Positions 1 to 5,987 of a stretch of DNA of 11,232 bases are shown in pieces. How positions within the stretch are numbered: position 1 is the first letter of the stretch; every line of letters starts with the position of its first letter. The stretch is from Sphingomonadales bacterium (GTDB lineage Bacteria; Pseudomonadota; Alphaproteobacteria; Sphingomonadales; Sphingomonadaceae): assembly GCA_028868335.1 (NCBI GenBank), contig JAGWUU010000078.1, positions 1-11,232 of the forward strand. Direction: 5' to 3'. The translations under genes were made by a program, and so were the position numbers. The notes under the pieces were generated by a model. The model made no database searches. It was not told the origin of the DNA and was given only the letters and a program-made list of their open reading frames with translations.

Positions 1-2349
1 TGGTGCGAGCAGGTGATCGAGGCGATGCTCTATTTCCTGTGGGACCTGGGGCTCAAGGTCGGCCAGTCAAGCCGCTCGCTCGACGATACGGTGCGGATGG
101 CGCGCGGCGACCTTACGATCCGCACCGCCATGCTTGAAGGGCGCTACGTCTGGGGCGACCAGCCCCTGTTCGATGAAGCGCGCCGCCGCTTCTGGGGCGA
201 GGTGGTCGCTGGAACCGAACGCCAGTTCGTCGCCGAGAAACTCGCCGAACGCAACGAGCGGCACAAGCGGCTGGGCGACAGCCGCTATGTCGTCGAACCC
301 AACGTCAAGGAAGGCAAGGGCGGCCTGCGCGACCTGCACACGCTCTACTGGATCGGCAAGTACATCCACCACGTCCGCGACGTGTCCGAACTGGTCGATG
401 TCGGCTTGCTCACCCCGGCGGAGTACCGCGCCTTCCGCCGGGCGGAGAACTTCTTCTGGGCGGTGCGGTGCCACCTCCACACCATTACCAAGCGCGCCGA
501 GGACCGGCTGACCTTCGACCTCCAGCGCGAAGTCGCAGCACGGATGCTCTTCGCCGATCGACCCGGCAGGAGCGCGGTCGAGCGGTTCATGCAGTACTTC
601 TTCCTCCAGGCGAAACGGGTTGGCCACCTGACGGGGCTGTTCCTCGCCCAGCTTGATGACCAGTTTGCCAAGAAGCAACCGCGCGGTCTGCTCGCGGGGT
701 TCCGGGCGCGGCGGCGGATGCTCAAGGGCTATGTCGTCTATGGGGGGCGGATCAACGTGCCCGGCGACAACTGGTTTGCCGAGGATCCCGTCCGCCTGAT
801 CGAGATCTTCGTGCTGGCCGATGCCAACCGGCTCGAGCTTCACCCGGATGCGATGCGCCTTGCGGTGCGTGACGCCCGGCTGGTCGACGGCGTGCGAGAG
901 GATCCGCGCGCCAATGCGCTGTTCATGGAACTGCTGACCAGTCGGCACGATCCCGAAAGCGTGCTGCGCTGGTTCAACGAGGCGGGGGTGTTCGGGCGCT
1001 TCGTGCCCGATTTCGGGCGCGTCAACGCGCAGATGCAGTTCGACATGTACCACCACTACACGGTCGACGAACACACCATCCGCGCGATCGGGCTGATGGC
1101 CCAGATCGAGCGCGGGGAACTCAAGGCCGATCACCCGCTGGCCAGCGTGATCATTCACAAGATCGCCAATCGCCGTGCGCTTTACGTCTCGATCCTGCTC
1201 CATGACATCGCCAAGGGGCGGCGTGGCGACCATTCCGAACTGGGAGCCGAGGTCGCGCTGAAATTGGGTCCGCGCTTCGGCCTCGATGACAAGGAGACGG
1301 CGCTGGTCGCCTGGCTGGTGCGCTATCACTTGCTGATGAGCGCCACGGCCTTCAAGCGCGATCTGGCCGACTGGAAGACGATCGGCGATTTCGTTGCCGT
1401 GGTGCAATCGGTGGAACGGCTGCGGCTGCTCGCCATGCTTACCATCGTCGATATTCGCGCGGTTGGGCCGGGGGTGTGGAACGGCTGGAAGCGCCAGCTC
1501 ATCGGCGATCTCTACGAGGCGGCCGAGGAGCGGCTGCGGCTCGGCTATGTCCAGCATGGCCGGGAACACCGCATCGCCGCGAAGAAGGCAGCGGTCGGCG
1601 AGCGGCTGGGCAAGCAAAAAGCGCTGGTCGACAAGCTCGGCAAGCAGCTTGGCGACGCCTACTGGATCGCCGAACCCGATGACATCATCGCGATGAACCT
1701 GCGCCAGTTCGATGGCGCCCAGGGCCAGGCGCTCGATGTGCATACCGAATACTACGCCGCGCGCGGGGCGACTTTGGTGACGGTGATCGCTGCCGATCAT
1801 CCGGGGCTGTTCTACCGCATCGCCGGAGGGATCCACCTTGCGGGCGGCAACATCATCGACGCGCGCATCCACACCGCGCGCAACGGCATGGCGGTCGACA
1901 ATTTTCTGGTGCAGGACCCGCTGGGCCGCCCGTTCTCCGAAGAAAACCAGCTCGCCCGGATCAAGGCGATGATCGCCGATGCGCTGGCGAACCGGGTCAA
2001 ACTGGTGCCGCAACTCGCGGCCCGCCCGCTCGCCCGTCCACGCGCCGATGCGTTCGATGTCAAGCCGACCGTCGACTTCGACAACACTGCCTCGAACCGT
2101 TTCACCGTGGTCGAGGTCAATGCCCGCGACAAGCCCGCGCTGCTCAACCGCCTTGCTCGCGCCCTGTTCGAAAGCCGCCTGATCGTCCACTCCGCCCATA
2201 TCGCCACCTATGGCGAACGCGCGGCGGATACGTTCTACGTCACCGACCTGCTCGGCGAGAAGGTCGATTCCCCGCAGCGTCTCAAGGCCGTGGAGAAGCG
2301 CCTGTTCGAAGCGGCGAGCGAAGAGACGGAGGAGGTTGCCGCGGCCTGA
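1..2349 (+). CDS. glnD: Bifunctional PII uridylyltransferase/uridylyl-removing enzyme GlnD (5' end outside window)
   Basis: GlnD uridylylates and de-uridylylates PII proteins (GlnB/GlnK) in response to glutamine and so links nitrogen status to glutamine synthetase and Ntr control in the cytoplasm. The frame is open from base 1, giving 782 codons before TGA. The family usually has about 900 residues, so roughly 130-140 N-terminal residues, including the catalytic nucleotidyltransferase Gly-Ser/Asp-x-Asp motif, lie upstream. What remains starts just after that motif (EAMLYFLWDLGLKVG). The PII-uridylyltransferase helical region follows. Next is an HD phosphohydrolase domain, with HHYTVDEHT near nt 1051-1077 and LLHDIAKG near nt 1195-1218, the metal-binding residues of the uridylyl-removing activity. 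Two C-terminal ACT domains follow (about nt 1771-1930 and 2101-2265), the glutamine sensors. The GTG at nt 13 is not the true start. Nothing suggests damage. Confidence 0.96.
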   Translation, partial: WCEQVIEAMLYFLWDLGLKVGQSSRSLDDTVRMARGDLTIRTAMLEGRYVWGDQPLFDEARRRFWGEVVAGTERQFVAEKLAERNERHKRLGDSRYVVEPNVKEGKGGLRDLHTLYWIGKYIHHVRDVSELVDVGLLTPAEYRAFRRAENFFWAVRCHLHTITKRAEDRLTFDLQREVAARMLFADRPGRSAVERFMQYFFLQAKRVGHLTGLFLAQLDDQFAKKQPRGLLAGFRARRRMLKGYVVYGGRINVPGDNWFAEDPVRLIEIFVLADANRLELHPDAMRLAVRDARLVDGVREDPRANALFMELLTSRHDPESVLRWFNEAGVFGRFVPDFGRVNAQMQFDMYHHYTVDEHTIRAIGLMAQIERGELKADHPLASVIIHKIANRRALYVSILLHDIAKGRRGDHSELGAEVALKLGPRFGLDDKETALVAWLVRYHLLMSATAFKRDLADWKTIGDFVAVVQSVERLRLLAMLTIVDIRAVGPGVWNGWKRQLIGDLYEAAEERLRLGYVQHGREHRIAAKKAAVGERLGKQKALVDKLGKQLGDAYWIAEPDDIIAMNLRQFDGAQGQALDVHTEYYAARGATLVTVIAADHPGLFYRIAGGIHLAGGNIIDARIHTARNGMAVDNFLVQDPLGRPFSEENQLARIKAMIADALANRVKLVPQLAARPLARPRADAFDVKPTVDFDNTASNRFTVVEVNARDKPALLNRLARALFESRLIVHSAHIATYGERAADTFYVTDLLGEKVDSPQRLKAVEKRLFEAASEETEEVAAA

Positions 2350-2396
2350 CGGCAATGTTGCGATGCAGCACGGATTGGGTCTAGGACGACGGCGAC

Positions 2397-2402
2397 AAGG
2401 AG
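2397..2402 (+). promoter_or_regulatory. Ribosome binding site of the hydroxybutyrate dehydrogenase gene
   Basis: AAGGAG lies 9 nt before the ATG at nt 2412 and fixes that start. The 62-bp gap after glnD shows no terminator hairpin, so read-through from glnD is possible. Confidence 0.75.
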
Positions 2403-2411
2403 CCTCAGTCC

Positions 2412-3194
2412 ATGACACTTACCGATAAAGTCTGCATCGTCACCGGCGCCGCCAGCGGCATCGGCAGCGGCATCGCCCGCCGCTTTGCCAGGGCCGGGGG
2501 CAAGGTTGCCGTCGCCGATCTCAACCTTGACGCTGCGCAGGCTGCGGCCTCGGCGATCAATGCCGAGCATCCCGGCAAGGCCATGGCCGTGGCAATGGAC
2601 GTCAGCAGCGAGGAGCAGGTCGATGCCGGGGTGGCGCAGGTCGTCGCGGCGTGGGGGACGGTCGACGTGCTGGTTTCCAATGCCGGGATCCAGATCGTCA
2701 ATCCGGTGCAGGACTTCGCCTTCGCTGACTGGAAGAAGATGCTGGCGATCCATCTCGACGGGGCCTTCCTCACCACGAAGGCGGTGCTGCCGCACATGTA
2801 CGCGCAGGGGTCGGGCACGGTGCTGCTGATGGGTTCGGTCCATTCCAAGACCGCCTCGCCGCTCAAGAGCGCCTATGTCACCGCCAAGCACGGCCTGCTC
2901 GGCCTCGCGCGCACTCTTGCCCGTGAAGGCGGGCCGCATGGGGTGCGCGCCAACGTGATCTGCCCGGGCTTCGTCCGCACGGCGCTGGTCGACAAGCAGA
3001 TCCCTGAACAGGCGAAGGAACTGGGCATCTCCGAGGAGGAGGTGGTCAAGAAGGTCATGCTTGGCCAGACCGTCGACGGCGAGTTCACCTCGATCGAGGA
3101 CGTGGCAGAGGTTGCCCACTTCTTCGCCGCCTTCCCGACCAATGCGCTGACCGGCCAGTCGCTGATCGCAAGCCACGGCTGGTTCATGGAGTGA
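2412..3194 (+). CDS. bdhA: D-3-hydroxybutyrate dehydrogenase (SDR family)
   Basis: This enzyme oxidises D-3-hydroxybutyrate to acetoacetate with NAD+, a step in the use of poly-3-hydroxybutyrate or ketone bodies; it is cytoplasmic and normally tetrameric. The 260-residue product is a full-length classical short-chain dehydrogenase. It has the cofactor motif TGAASGIG (residues 11-18), Asp36 at the end of beta-2 (NAD preference), NAG (90-92) and the catalytic Ser142, Tyr155 and Lys159. The substrate set that separates this subfamily from other SDRs is present at the expected positions: Gln94, His144, Lys152, Gln196 and Trp257. The segment DKQIPEQAKELGISEEEVV is highly typical of the family. It follows glnD by 62 bp on the same strand. 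Its last 11 bp overlap the end of the convergent membrane-protein gene. Confidence 0.95.
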   Translation: MTLTDKVCIVTGAASGIGSGIARRFARAGGKVAVADLNLDAAQAAASAINAEHPGKAMAVAMDVSSEEQVDAGVAQVVAAWGTVDVLVSNAGIQIVNPVQDFAFADWKKMLAIHLDGAFLTTKAVLPHMYAQGSGTVLLMGSVHSKTASPLKSAYVTAKHGLLGLARTLAREGGPHGVRANVICPGFVRTALVDKQIPEQAKELGISEEEVVKKVMLGQTVDGEFTSIEDVAEVAHFFAAFPTNALTGQSLIASHGWFME

Positions 3195-4179
3195 GCGGGG
3201 CGGCGGGGGCTGCTTGAGGCGGGCGCGGGCCACTCGCGCCAAGGATGAAGGCAAGTCCCGCTGGCAGCAGCGGCATCATCACCTGGACCCAGTAGTAATT
3301 GTCCGGGCGCGAGGCGATCATCACCATCAGGCAAAATCCGCCAAACCACAGCAGGTGGACGAGCGAGTATCGCGCCCAGCCAAGCAGCGCTCCCGCCACC
3401 GCGGCGTAAATCGCGGCCATGGGCAGTATGCCGAAAACCGTTACCGCGCGCAGGTCCGAAACCAACCCCTGCGGTCCGCGCAGGCGGAACCAGCCTTGCG
3501 ACACCGGATCGGTGGGCAGGGTGTATTTCCACACCTGCGTCGCGTGCAGGAACAGCAGGACCGCTGCCACGGCGATGACGACGGCGGTGGCCGATGCTTC
3601 AATCCATCTCCGGCGAAGCGTCGCTTCGGCAAGCAGGCACAGCAGCAGCAGGATCGCAAATTCACGCATCAGGCAGGCGGCAAGAACAAGCGCCAGTCGG
3701 ATTCGCCAGTCGCGCCAACCCAATGCCACCGCTGTCAGCAGCCCGCACCAGACCTCGGTGAAATAGACCGTCGCTGCGGAGATCATCGCTCCGCTGGCGA
3801 CTGCGTAAAGCGCGATCATCGTCAGGCGCCTGCGCCGATCCGCGATTGCCCGCATCCAGCCGAGCACGCCCAGCATGACAGTTCCGTAGGCCAGCGCGAT
3901 CAGCCCGCGTTCGCCGAGCGTCGCTGCCACATAGCTTAGCGTCGGCTGGCGAACGGTGTAGAACGGCCGGACCGGATAGCCGCTCGCCCGCTGCGTCGAA
4001 ACCGCGGCGGCATAGTAGGAATCGCCAGCCTGCACTTGCCGGGCGATGCCGCGGTACAGGTCGATGTCCTTCTGCGGCACGGGGGGCGAGGCGAGGGCCG
4101 GGCTGCCCAGCGCCAGCGCGGCAAGGATCAGGAGGCAAAGGCGCAGCAAGATGGCGCAGTGTGCGCCGTACCGCGTCAA
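3184..4179 (-). CDS. Polytopic inner-membrane protein, possibly GT-C-like; function unknown
   Basis: I do not recognise a named family. The 331-residue product has an N-terminal hydrophobic helix (about 9-29, ending ALA-S, so perhaps a cleavable signal) and then about seven more hydrophobic segments (roughly 92-111, 119-140, 146-155 running into 163-187, 194-213, 245-268, 272-289 and 299-317). The loop after helix 1 has acidic and aromatic residues (DIDLYRGIARQV, GDSYY, then RQPT at 77-80), and later come TEVW (141-144) and an intramembrane MREF (171-174). A large acidic first loop followed by many helices recalls GT-C glycosyltransferases that use lipid-linked sugars; that is only a topological analogy. 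The tail is Pro/Ala rich. The start is TTG, with AAGGA 13 nt upstream, a long spacing; a second TTG lies at nt 4149. It follows asd by 35 bp and may be co-transcribed with it. Confidence 0.72.
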   Translation of the reverse strand: MTRYGAHCAILLRLCLLILAALALGSPALASPPVPQKDIDLYRGIARQVQAGDSYYAAAVSTQRASGYPVRPFYTVRQPTLSYVAATLGERGLIALAYGTVMLGVLGWMRAIADRRRRLTMIALYAVASGAMISAATVYFTEVWCGLLTAVALGWRDWRIRLALVLAACLMREFAILLLLCLLAEATLRRRWIEASATAVVIAVAAVLLFLHATQVWKYTLPTDPVSQGWFRLRGPQGLVSDLRAVTVFGILPMAAIYAAVAGALLGWARYSLVHLLWFGGFCLMVMIASRPDNYYWVQVMMPLLPAGLAFILGASGPRPPQAAPAAPLTP

Positions 4180-4214
4180 TCTGCAATAATGATCCTTGCC
4201 GCAGCGGCCCTGGA

Positions 4215-5243
4215 TTATACCAGAAACGCTTCGGCGATCTGCACCGCGTTGAGCGCCGCGCCCTTGCGCAGGTTATCGCCCACCACGAACAGCGCGAGGC
4301 CGTTCTCGACCGTCGGGTCCTTGCGCACCCGGCCGACGAACACCGGGTCCTGCCCGGTCGCCTCGAGCGGATTGGGCACTTCGCTGATGACCACGCCGGG
4401 CGCGTCCTTGAGCAGTTCGAGCGCGCGCTCGACGCTGATCGGGCGTTCGAATTCGGCATTTATCGACAGCGAGTGGCCGGTGAACACCGGCACGCGAACG
4501 CAGGTGCCCGAAACCGGCAGGCCGGGAAGCTCAAGGATCTTGCGGCTCTCGTCGCGCAGCTTGATCTCTTCCTCGGTGTAACCGTCCTCGGCATAGACGT
4601 AGTTCAGCGGGACGACGTTATGGGCCATCGGTACCGCCCACTTCTCCGCCTTGGGCAGCAGGCTGTCATGCCCGCCCACCGCAAGGTCGCGGGCCTTGTT
4701 CCCGACATGGTCGACCTGCCGGGCGAGAACGTCGATCCCTTCCAGGCCGCCACCCGAAACCGCCTGGTAGGTGGAGACGACCAGCTTCTTCAGCCCGGCT
4801 TCCTCATGCAGCACCTTCAGAACCGGCATGGCTGCCATGGTGGTGCAATTGGGATTGGCGACGATGCCCTTGGGCAAGTCGGCGAGCGCGTGGGCATTCA
4901 CTTCGGACACCACCAGCGGCACTTCGGGGTCAGAGCGCCAGGCCGATGAGTTGTCGATCACCACCGCGCCCGCTGCCGCGACCTTGGGTGCGATCGCCTT
5001 CGAGGTCGAGCCGCCGGCGGAGAACAGCACCACGTCAAGGCCCGAATAGTCTGCGGTTGCCGCATCCTCGACCACCACGCCGTCCAGCTCCTTGCCCGCC
5101 GAACGGGCCGAGGCGAACAGGCGCAGGCTGGCGATCGGGAAATTGCGCTCAGCCAGAATCTCGCGGATCATCGATCCGACAAGGCCGGTCGCGCCGACCA
5201 CGCCGACGTTGAGCTTCTGTCCGGGGGCGAAACGGGAAACCAT
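4215..5243 (-). CDS. asd: Aspartate-semialdehyde dehydrogenase
   Basis: Asd reduces 4-aspartyl phosphate to aspartate-4-semialdehyde with NADPH in the cytoplasm. This is the branch point for lysine/diaminopimelate, methionine, threonine and isoleucine. The 342-residue product has the usual length. The NADP-binding motif GVVGATGLVG occupies residues 14-23. The active-site nucleophile is Cys133 in NPNCTT (130-135), with Gln160 in STYQAVSGGG. The acid/base His257 lies in FTGHSLSINAEFERP, and Arg250 in CVRVP is a likely substrate-binding residue. The ATG at nt 5243 has AAGGAG 9 nt upstream. About 180 nt of transcribed leader containing a Thr/Ile-rich peptide and alternative hairpins precedes the gene, so expression is probably attenuated by threonine and/or isoleucyl-tRNA charging. 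The downstream membrane-protein gene starts 35 bp after the stop. Confidence 0.97.
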   Translation of the reverse strand: MVSRFAPGQKLNVGVVGATGLVGSMIREILAERNFPIASLRLFASARSAGKELDGVVVEDAATADYSGLDVVLFSAGGSTSKAIAPKVAAAGAVVIDNSSAWRSDPEVPLVVSEVNAHALADLPKGIVANPNCTTMAAMPVLKVLHEEAGLKKLVVSTYQAVSGGGLEGIDVLARQVDHVGNKARDLAVGGHDSLLPKAEKWAVPMAHNVVPLNYVYAEDGYTEEEIKLRDESRKILELPGLPVSGTCVRVPVFTGHSLSINAEFERPISVERALELLKDAPGVVISEVPNPLEATGQDPVFVGRVRKDPTVENGLALFVVGDNLRKGAALNAVQIAEAFLV

Positions 5244-5252
5244 GATGTCTTA

Positions 5253-5258
5253 CTCCTT
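5253..5258 (-). promoter_or_regulatory. Ribosome binding site of asd
   Basis: Read on the minus strand this is AAGGAG, 9 nt before the asd ATG. It lies 12 nt beyond the foot of the large leader hairpin (nt 5271-5319), so that hairpin does not itself sequester it. Confidence 0.8.
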
Positions 5259-5270
5259 CGTCATTCGAAA

Positions 5271-5319
5271 GAGCAGGCCAGGGGTTCAAGTGTTCCGAAA
5301 TGGAAGGCCCCGCCTGCTC
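5271..5319 (-). promoter_or_regulatory. Second, longer leader hairpin overlapping the asd attenuator terminator
   Basis: On the minus strand GAGCAGGC (nt 5319-5312) and GCCTGCTC (nt 5278-5271) are a perfect 8-bp match, with an inner GGGG/CCCC pairing (nt 5311-5308 with 5284-5281), and TTTCG follows. This stem uses bases of both the loop and the 3' arm of the GC-rich hairpin at 5307-5328, so the two cannot form together. It could be a second terminator, or a fold that displaces the first one. No folding energy was computed. Confidence 0.45.
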
Positions 5320-5328
5320 GTGCGGGGC
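5297..5328 (-). terminator. Terminator-like hairpin of the asd attenuator
   Basis: On the minus strand a perfect 7-bp stem, GCCCCGC (5328-5322) with GCGGGGC (5313-5307), closes an 8-nt loop and is followed by CTTCCATTT, a broken U tract. It lies 18 nt after the leader peptide stop and about 54 nt before the asd start, where an attenuator terminator is expected. The weak U tract makes it a less certain intrinsic terminator. Confidence 0.6.
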
Positions 5329-5384
5329 GGGTTGTCCGGGTGCCTGTCAGCCACGCACCGCCACAACCGTTCCCGCCGTGGCGG
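5326..5384 (-). promoter_or_regulatory. Leader pause hairpin and candidate antiterminator of asd
   Basis: In the RNA, CCGCCAC (nt 5384-5378) pairs perfectly with GTGGCGG (nt 5364-5358), forming a stem inside the second half of the leader peptide, just after the Thr/Ile codon run. Alternatively GGTTGT (5368-5363) can pair with ACAACC (5335-5330), or GGCGGG (5377-5372) with CCCGCC (5331-5326). Either would take bases in or next to the 5' arm of the terminator stem (5328-5322). A ribosome stalled on Thr codons around nt 5392-5400 would cover the first arm and favour the alternative pairing. This reading comes from hand-made complementarity only. Confidence 0.5.
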
Positions 5385-5424
5385 TCGGTTTGGTGGTAAT
5401 GGTAATGGTCGGCCGGTTGGACAT
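5347..5424 (-). CDS. Thr/Ile-rich leader peptide upstream of asd (attenuator peptide)
   Basis: This is a 25-codon open frame starting ATG and ending TGA, with AGGGG 8 nt upstream. Seven of its 25 residues are threonine. Residues 6-11 read Thr-Ile-Thr-Ile-Thr-Thr, and a VVAV stretch follows near the end. This composition closely recalls the enteric ThrL leader (runs of Thr and Ile), whose translation senses charged Thr- and Ile-tRNA and controls the thr operon. Here the peptide is followed by a pause-type stem, a candidate antiterminator and a GC-rich terminator hairpin, and then by asd, an enzyme of threonine and isoleucine synthesis. The product is expected to have no function beyond its translation. 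The role is inferred from position, composition and RNA pairing. The frame is too short for standard gene calling. Confidence 0.8.
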   Translation of the reverse strand: MSNRPTITITTKPTATAGTVVAVRG

Positions 5425-5432
5425 GGAGCGCG

Positions 5433-5437
5433 CCCCT
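5433..5437 (-). promoter_or_regulatory. Ribosome binding site of the asd leader peptide
   Basis: AGGGG on the minus strand, 8 nt before the leader ATG. It supports real translation of the short peptide. No convincing promoter hexamers are visible between here and the upstream stop codon at nt 5493, so the start of this transcript is unknown. Confidence 0.6.
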
Positions 5438-5492
5438 AACGGTGCCCCCGCGCAATGGCAAGGGCTTTGTTGCAGTGCGGCGCGAAACTTCC

Positions 5493-5846
5493 TTATCCGG
5501 CGGCCTTTGCCGCGAACTGATCATAGGCCTCGACCGCCTGCGCGGCATACATCAGGCTGGGTCCTGCGCCCATGTAGATGGCGAGGCCCATCGTCTCCAT
5601 GATCTCCTCACGGGTCGCGCCGTGCTGCACGGCCGCCTTGGCGTGGAAGGCAATGCAGCCATCGCAACGGATCGCCACGGCAATGGCGATGGCGAGCAAT
5701 TCCTTGGTCTTTTCGTCGAGCGCTCCGCCGGTCGTGGCGGCGGCGGCCATGGCCGAAAAGCTCTTCATCACCTCGGGCGAGCCGAGCCGTACTTCCTTGA
5801 TCGCGCCCGAGAGTTCGGCGGCCATCTGCGGCCAGTCCTTGTGCAT
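5493..5846 (-). CDS. Carboxymuconolactone decarboxylase family protein, AhpD-like
   Basis: This small all-helical protein belongs to the CMD/AhpD superfamily. Members with a CxxC pair act as thiol peroxidase or disulfide reductase partners; those without it include true carboxymuconolactone decarboxylases. The 117-residue product carries the redox-type signature Cys61-Asp-Gly-Cys64 with His68 (IRCDGCIAFHAKAA) and an upstream Glu49 in KTKELLAIA, so an AhpD-like antioxidant activity is more likely than aromatic ring-cleavage metabolism; no catabolic genes lie nearby. I chose the ATG at nt 5846 because GAGGA lies 7 nt upstream. An in-frame start at nt 5891 would add 15 residues encoded largely by a degenerate 15-bp repeat and lacks support. 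It lies 141 bp downstream of gltX with its own putative promoter. Confidence 0.88.
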   Translation of the reverse strand: MHKDWPQMAAELSGAIKEVRLGSPEVMKSFSAMAAAATTGGALDEKTKELLAIAIAVAIRCDGCIAFHAKAAVQHGATREEIMETMGLAIYMGAGPSLMYAAQAVEAYDQFAAKAAG

Positions 5847-5855
5847 GACACTATC

Positions 5856-5901
5856 CTCGTTCGGTTGGGCCTTCGTCGGTCGGGCCTTCATCGGTCGGGA
5901 C
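5856..5901. repeat. Degenerate 15-bp tandem repeat, about three copies
   Basis: On the plus strand, units TTCGTCGGTCGGGCC (5872-5886) and TTCATCGGTCGGGAC (5887-5901) differ at two positions. A third, more diverged 16-bp unit precedes them (about 5856-5871). The array lies in the untranslated leader of the AhpD-like gene and overlaps its ribosome binding site. Confidence 0.6.
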
Positions 5902-5916
5902 AGGCCGGAGCGTCTG

Positions 5917-5946
5917 AATATAAGCGCAATCTAATGGATTGGTCGA
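5917..5946 (-). promoter_or_regulatory. Putative promoter and operator dyad of the AhpD-like gene
   Basis: On the minus strand a -10-like TATATT (nt 5922-5917) lies 18 bp from a weak -35-like TCGACC (nt 5946-5941). The spacer contains a perfect inverted repeat, CAATC-cattA-GATTG, at nt 5927-5941. A dyad between -35 and -10 is where many repressors bind, and also where MerR-type activators bind. The local AT richness stands out from the GC-rich surroundings. No regulator gene is adjacent. The call rests on pattern only. Confidence 0.45.
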
Positions 5947-5954
5947 GTAGTGTC

Positions 5955-5970
5955 CTTGATCACTGTCAAG
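5955..5970. repeat. Short inverted repeat upstream of the AhpD-like promoter
   Basis: CTTGA-tcactg-TCAAG is a perfect 5-bp dyad with a 6-nt loop. It lies 17 bp after the gltX stop codon and upstream of the putative -35. It could be a second operator or a weak hairpin at the gltX 3' end; it lacks a T tract. Confidence 0.3.
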
Positions 5971-5987
5971 CGCCCGGTGGCCCGTGC

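Noticed and set aside
67..2418. 783-codon open frame on the minus strand opposite glnD
   Set aside because: It mirrors glnD, whose domains are clear. The translation is rich in Arg, His, Asp and Gly with no recognisable motif, a usual by-product of GC-rich third positions.
2235..3254. 339-codon minus-strand frame opposite bdhA
   Set aside because: bdhA has every catalytic and substrate residue; the opposite frame has no family features.
5261..5548. 95-codon minus-strand frame across the asd leader
   Set aside because: It runs from inside the AhpD-like gene through the leader in another frame, has no ribosome binding site, and carries none of the Thr/Ile signal. The 25-codon peptide explains the region better.
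5846..5891. N-terminal extension of the AhpD-like protein from a start at nt 5891
   Set aside because: The 15 extra residues are largely encoded by the degenerate tandem repeat, lie outside the family domain, and the ATG at 5846 has a better ribosome binding site.
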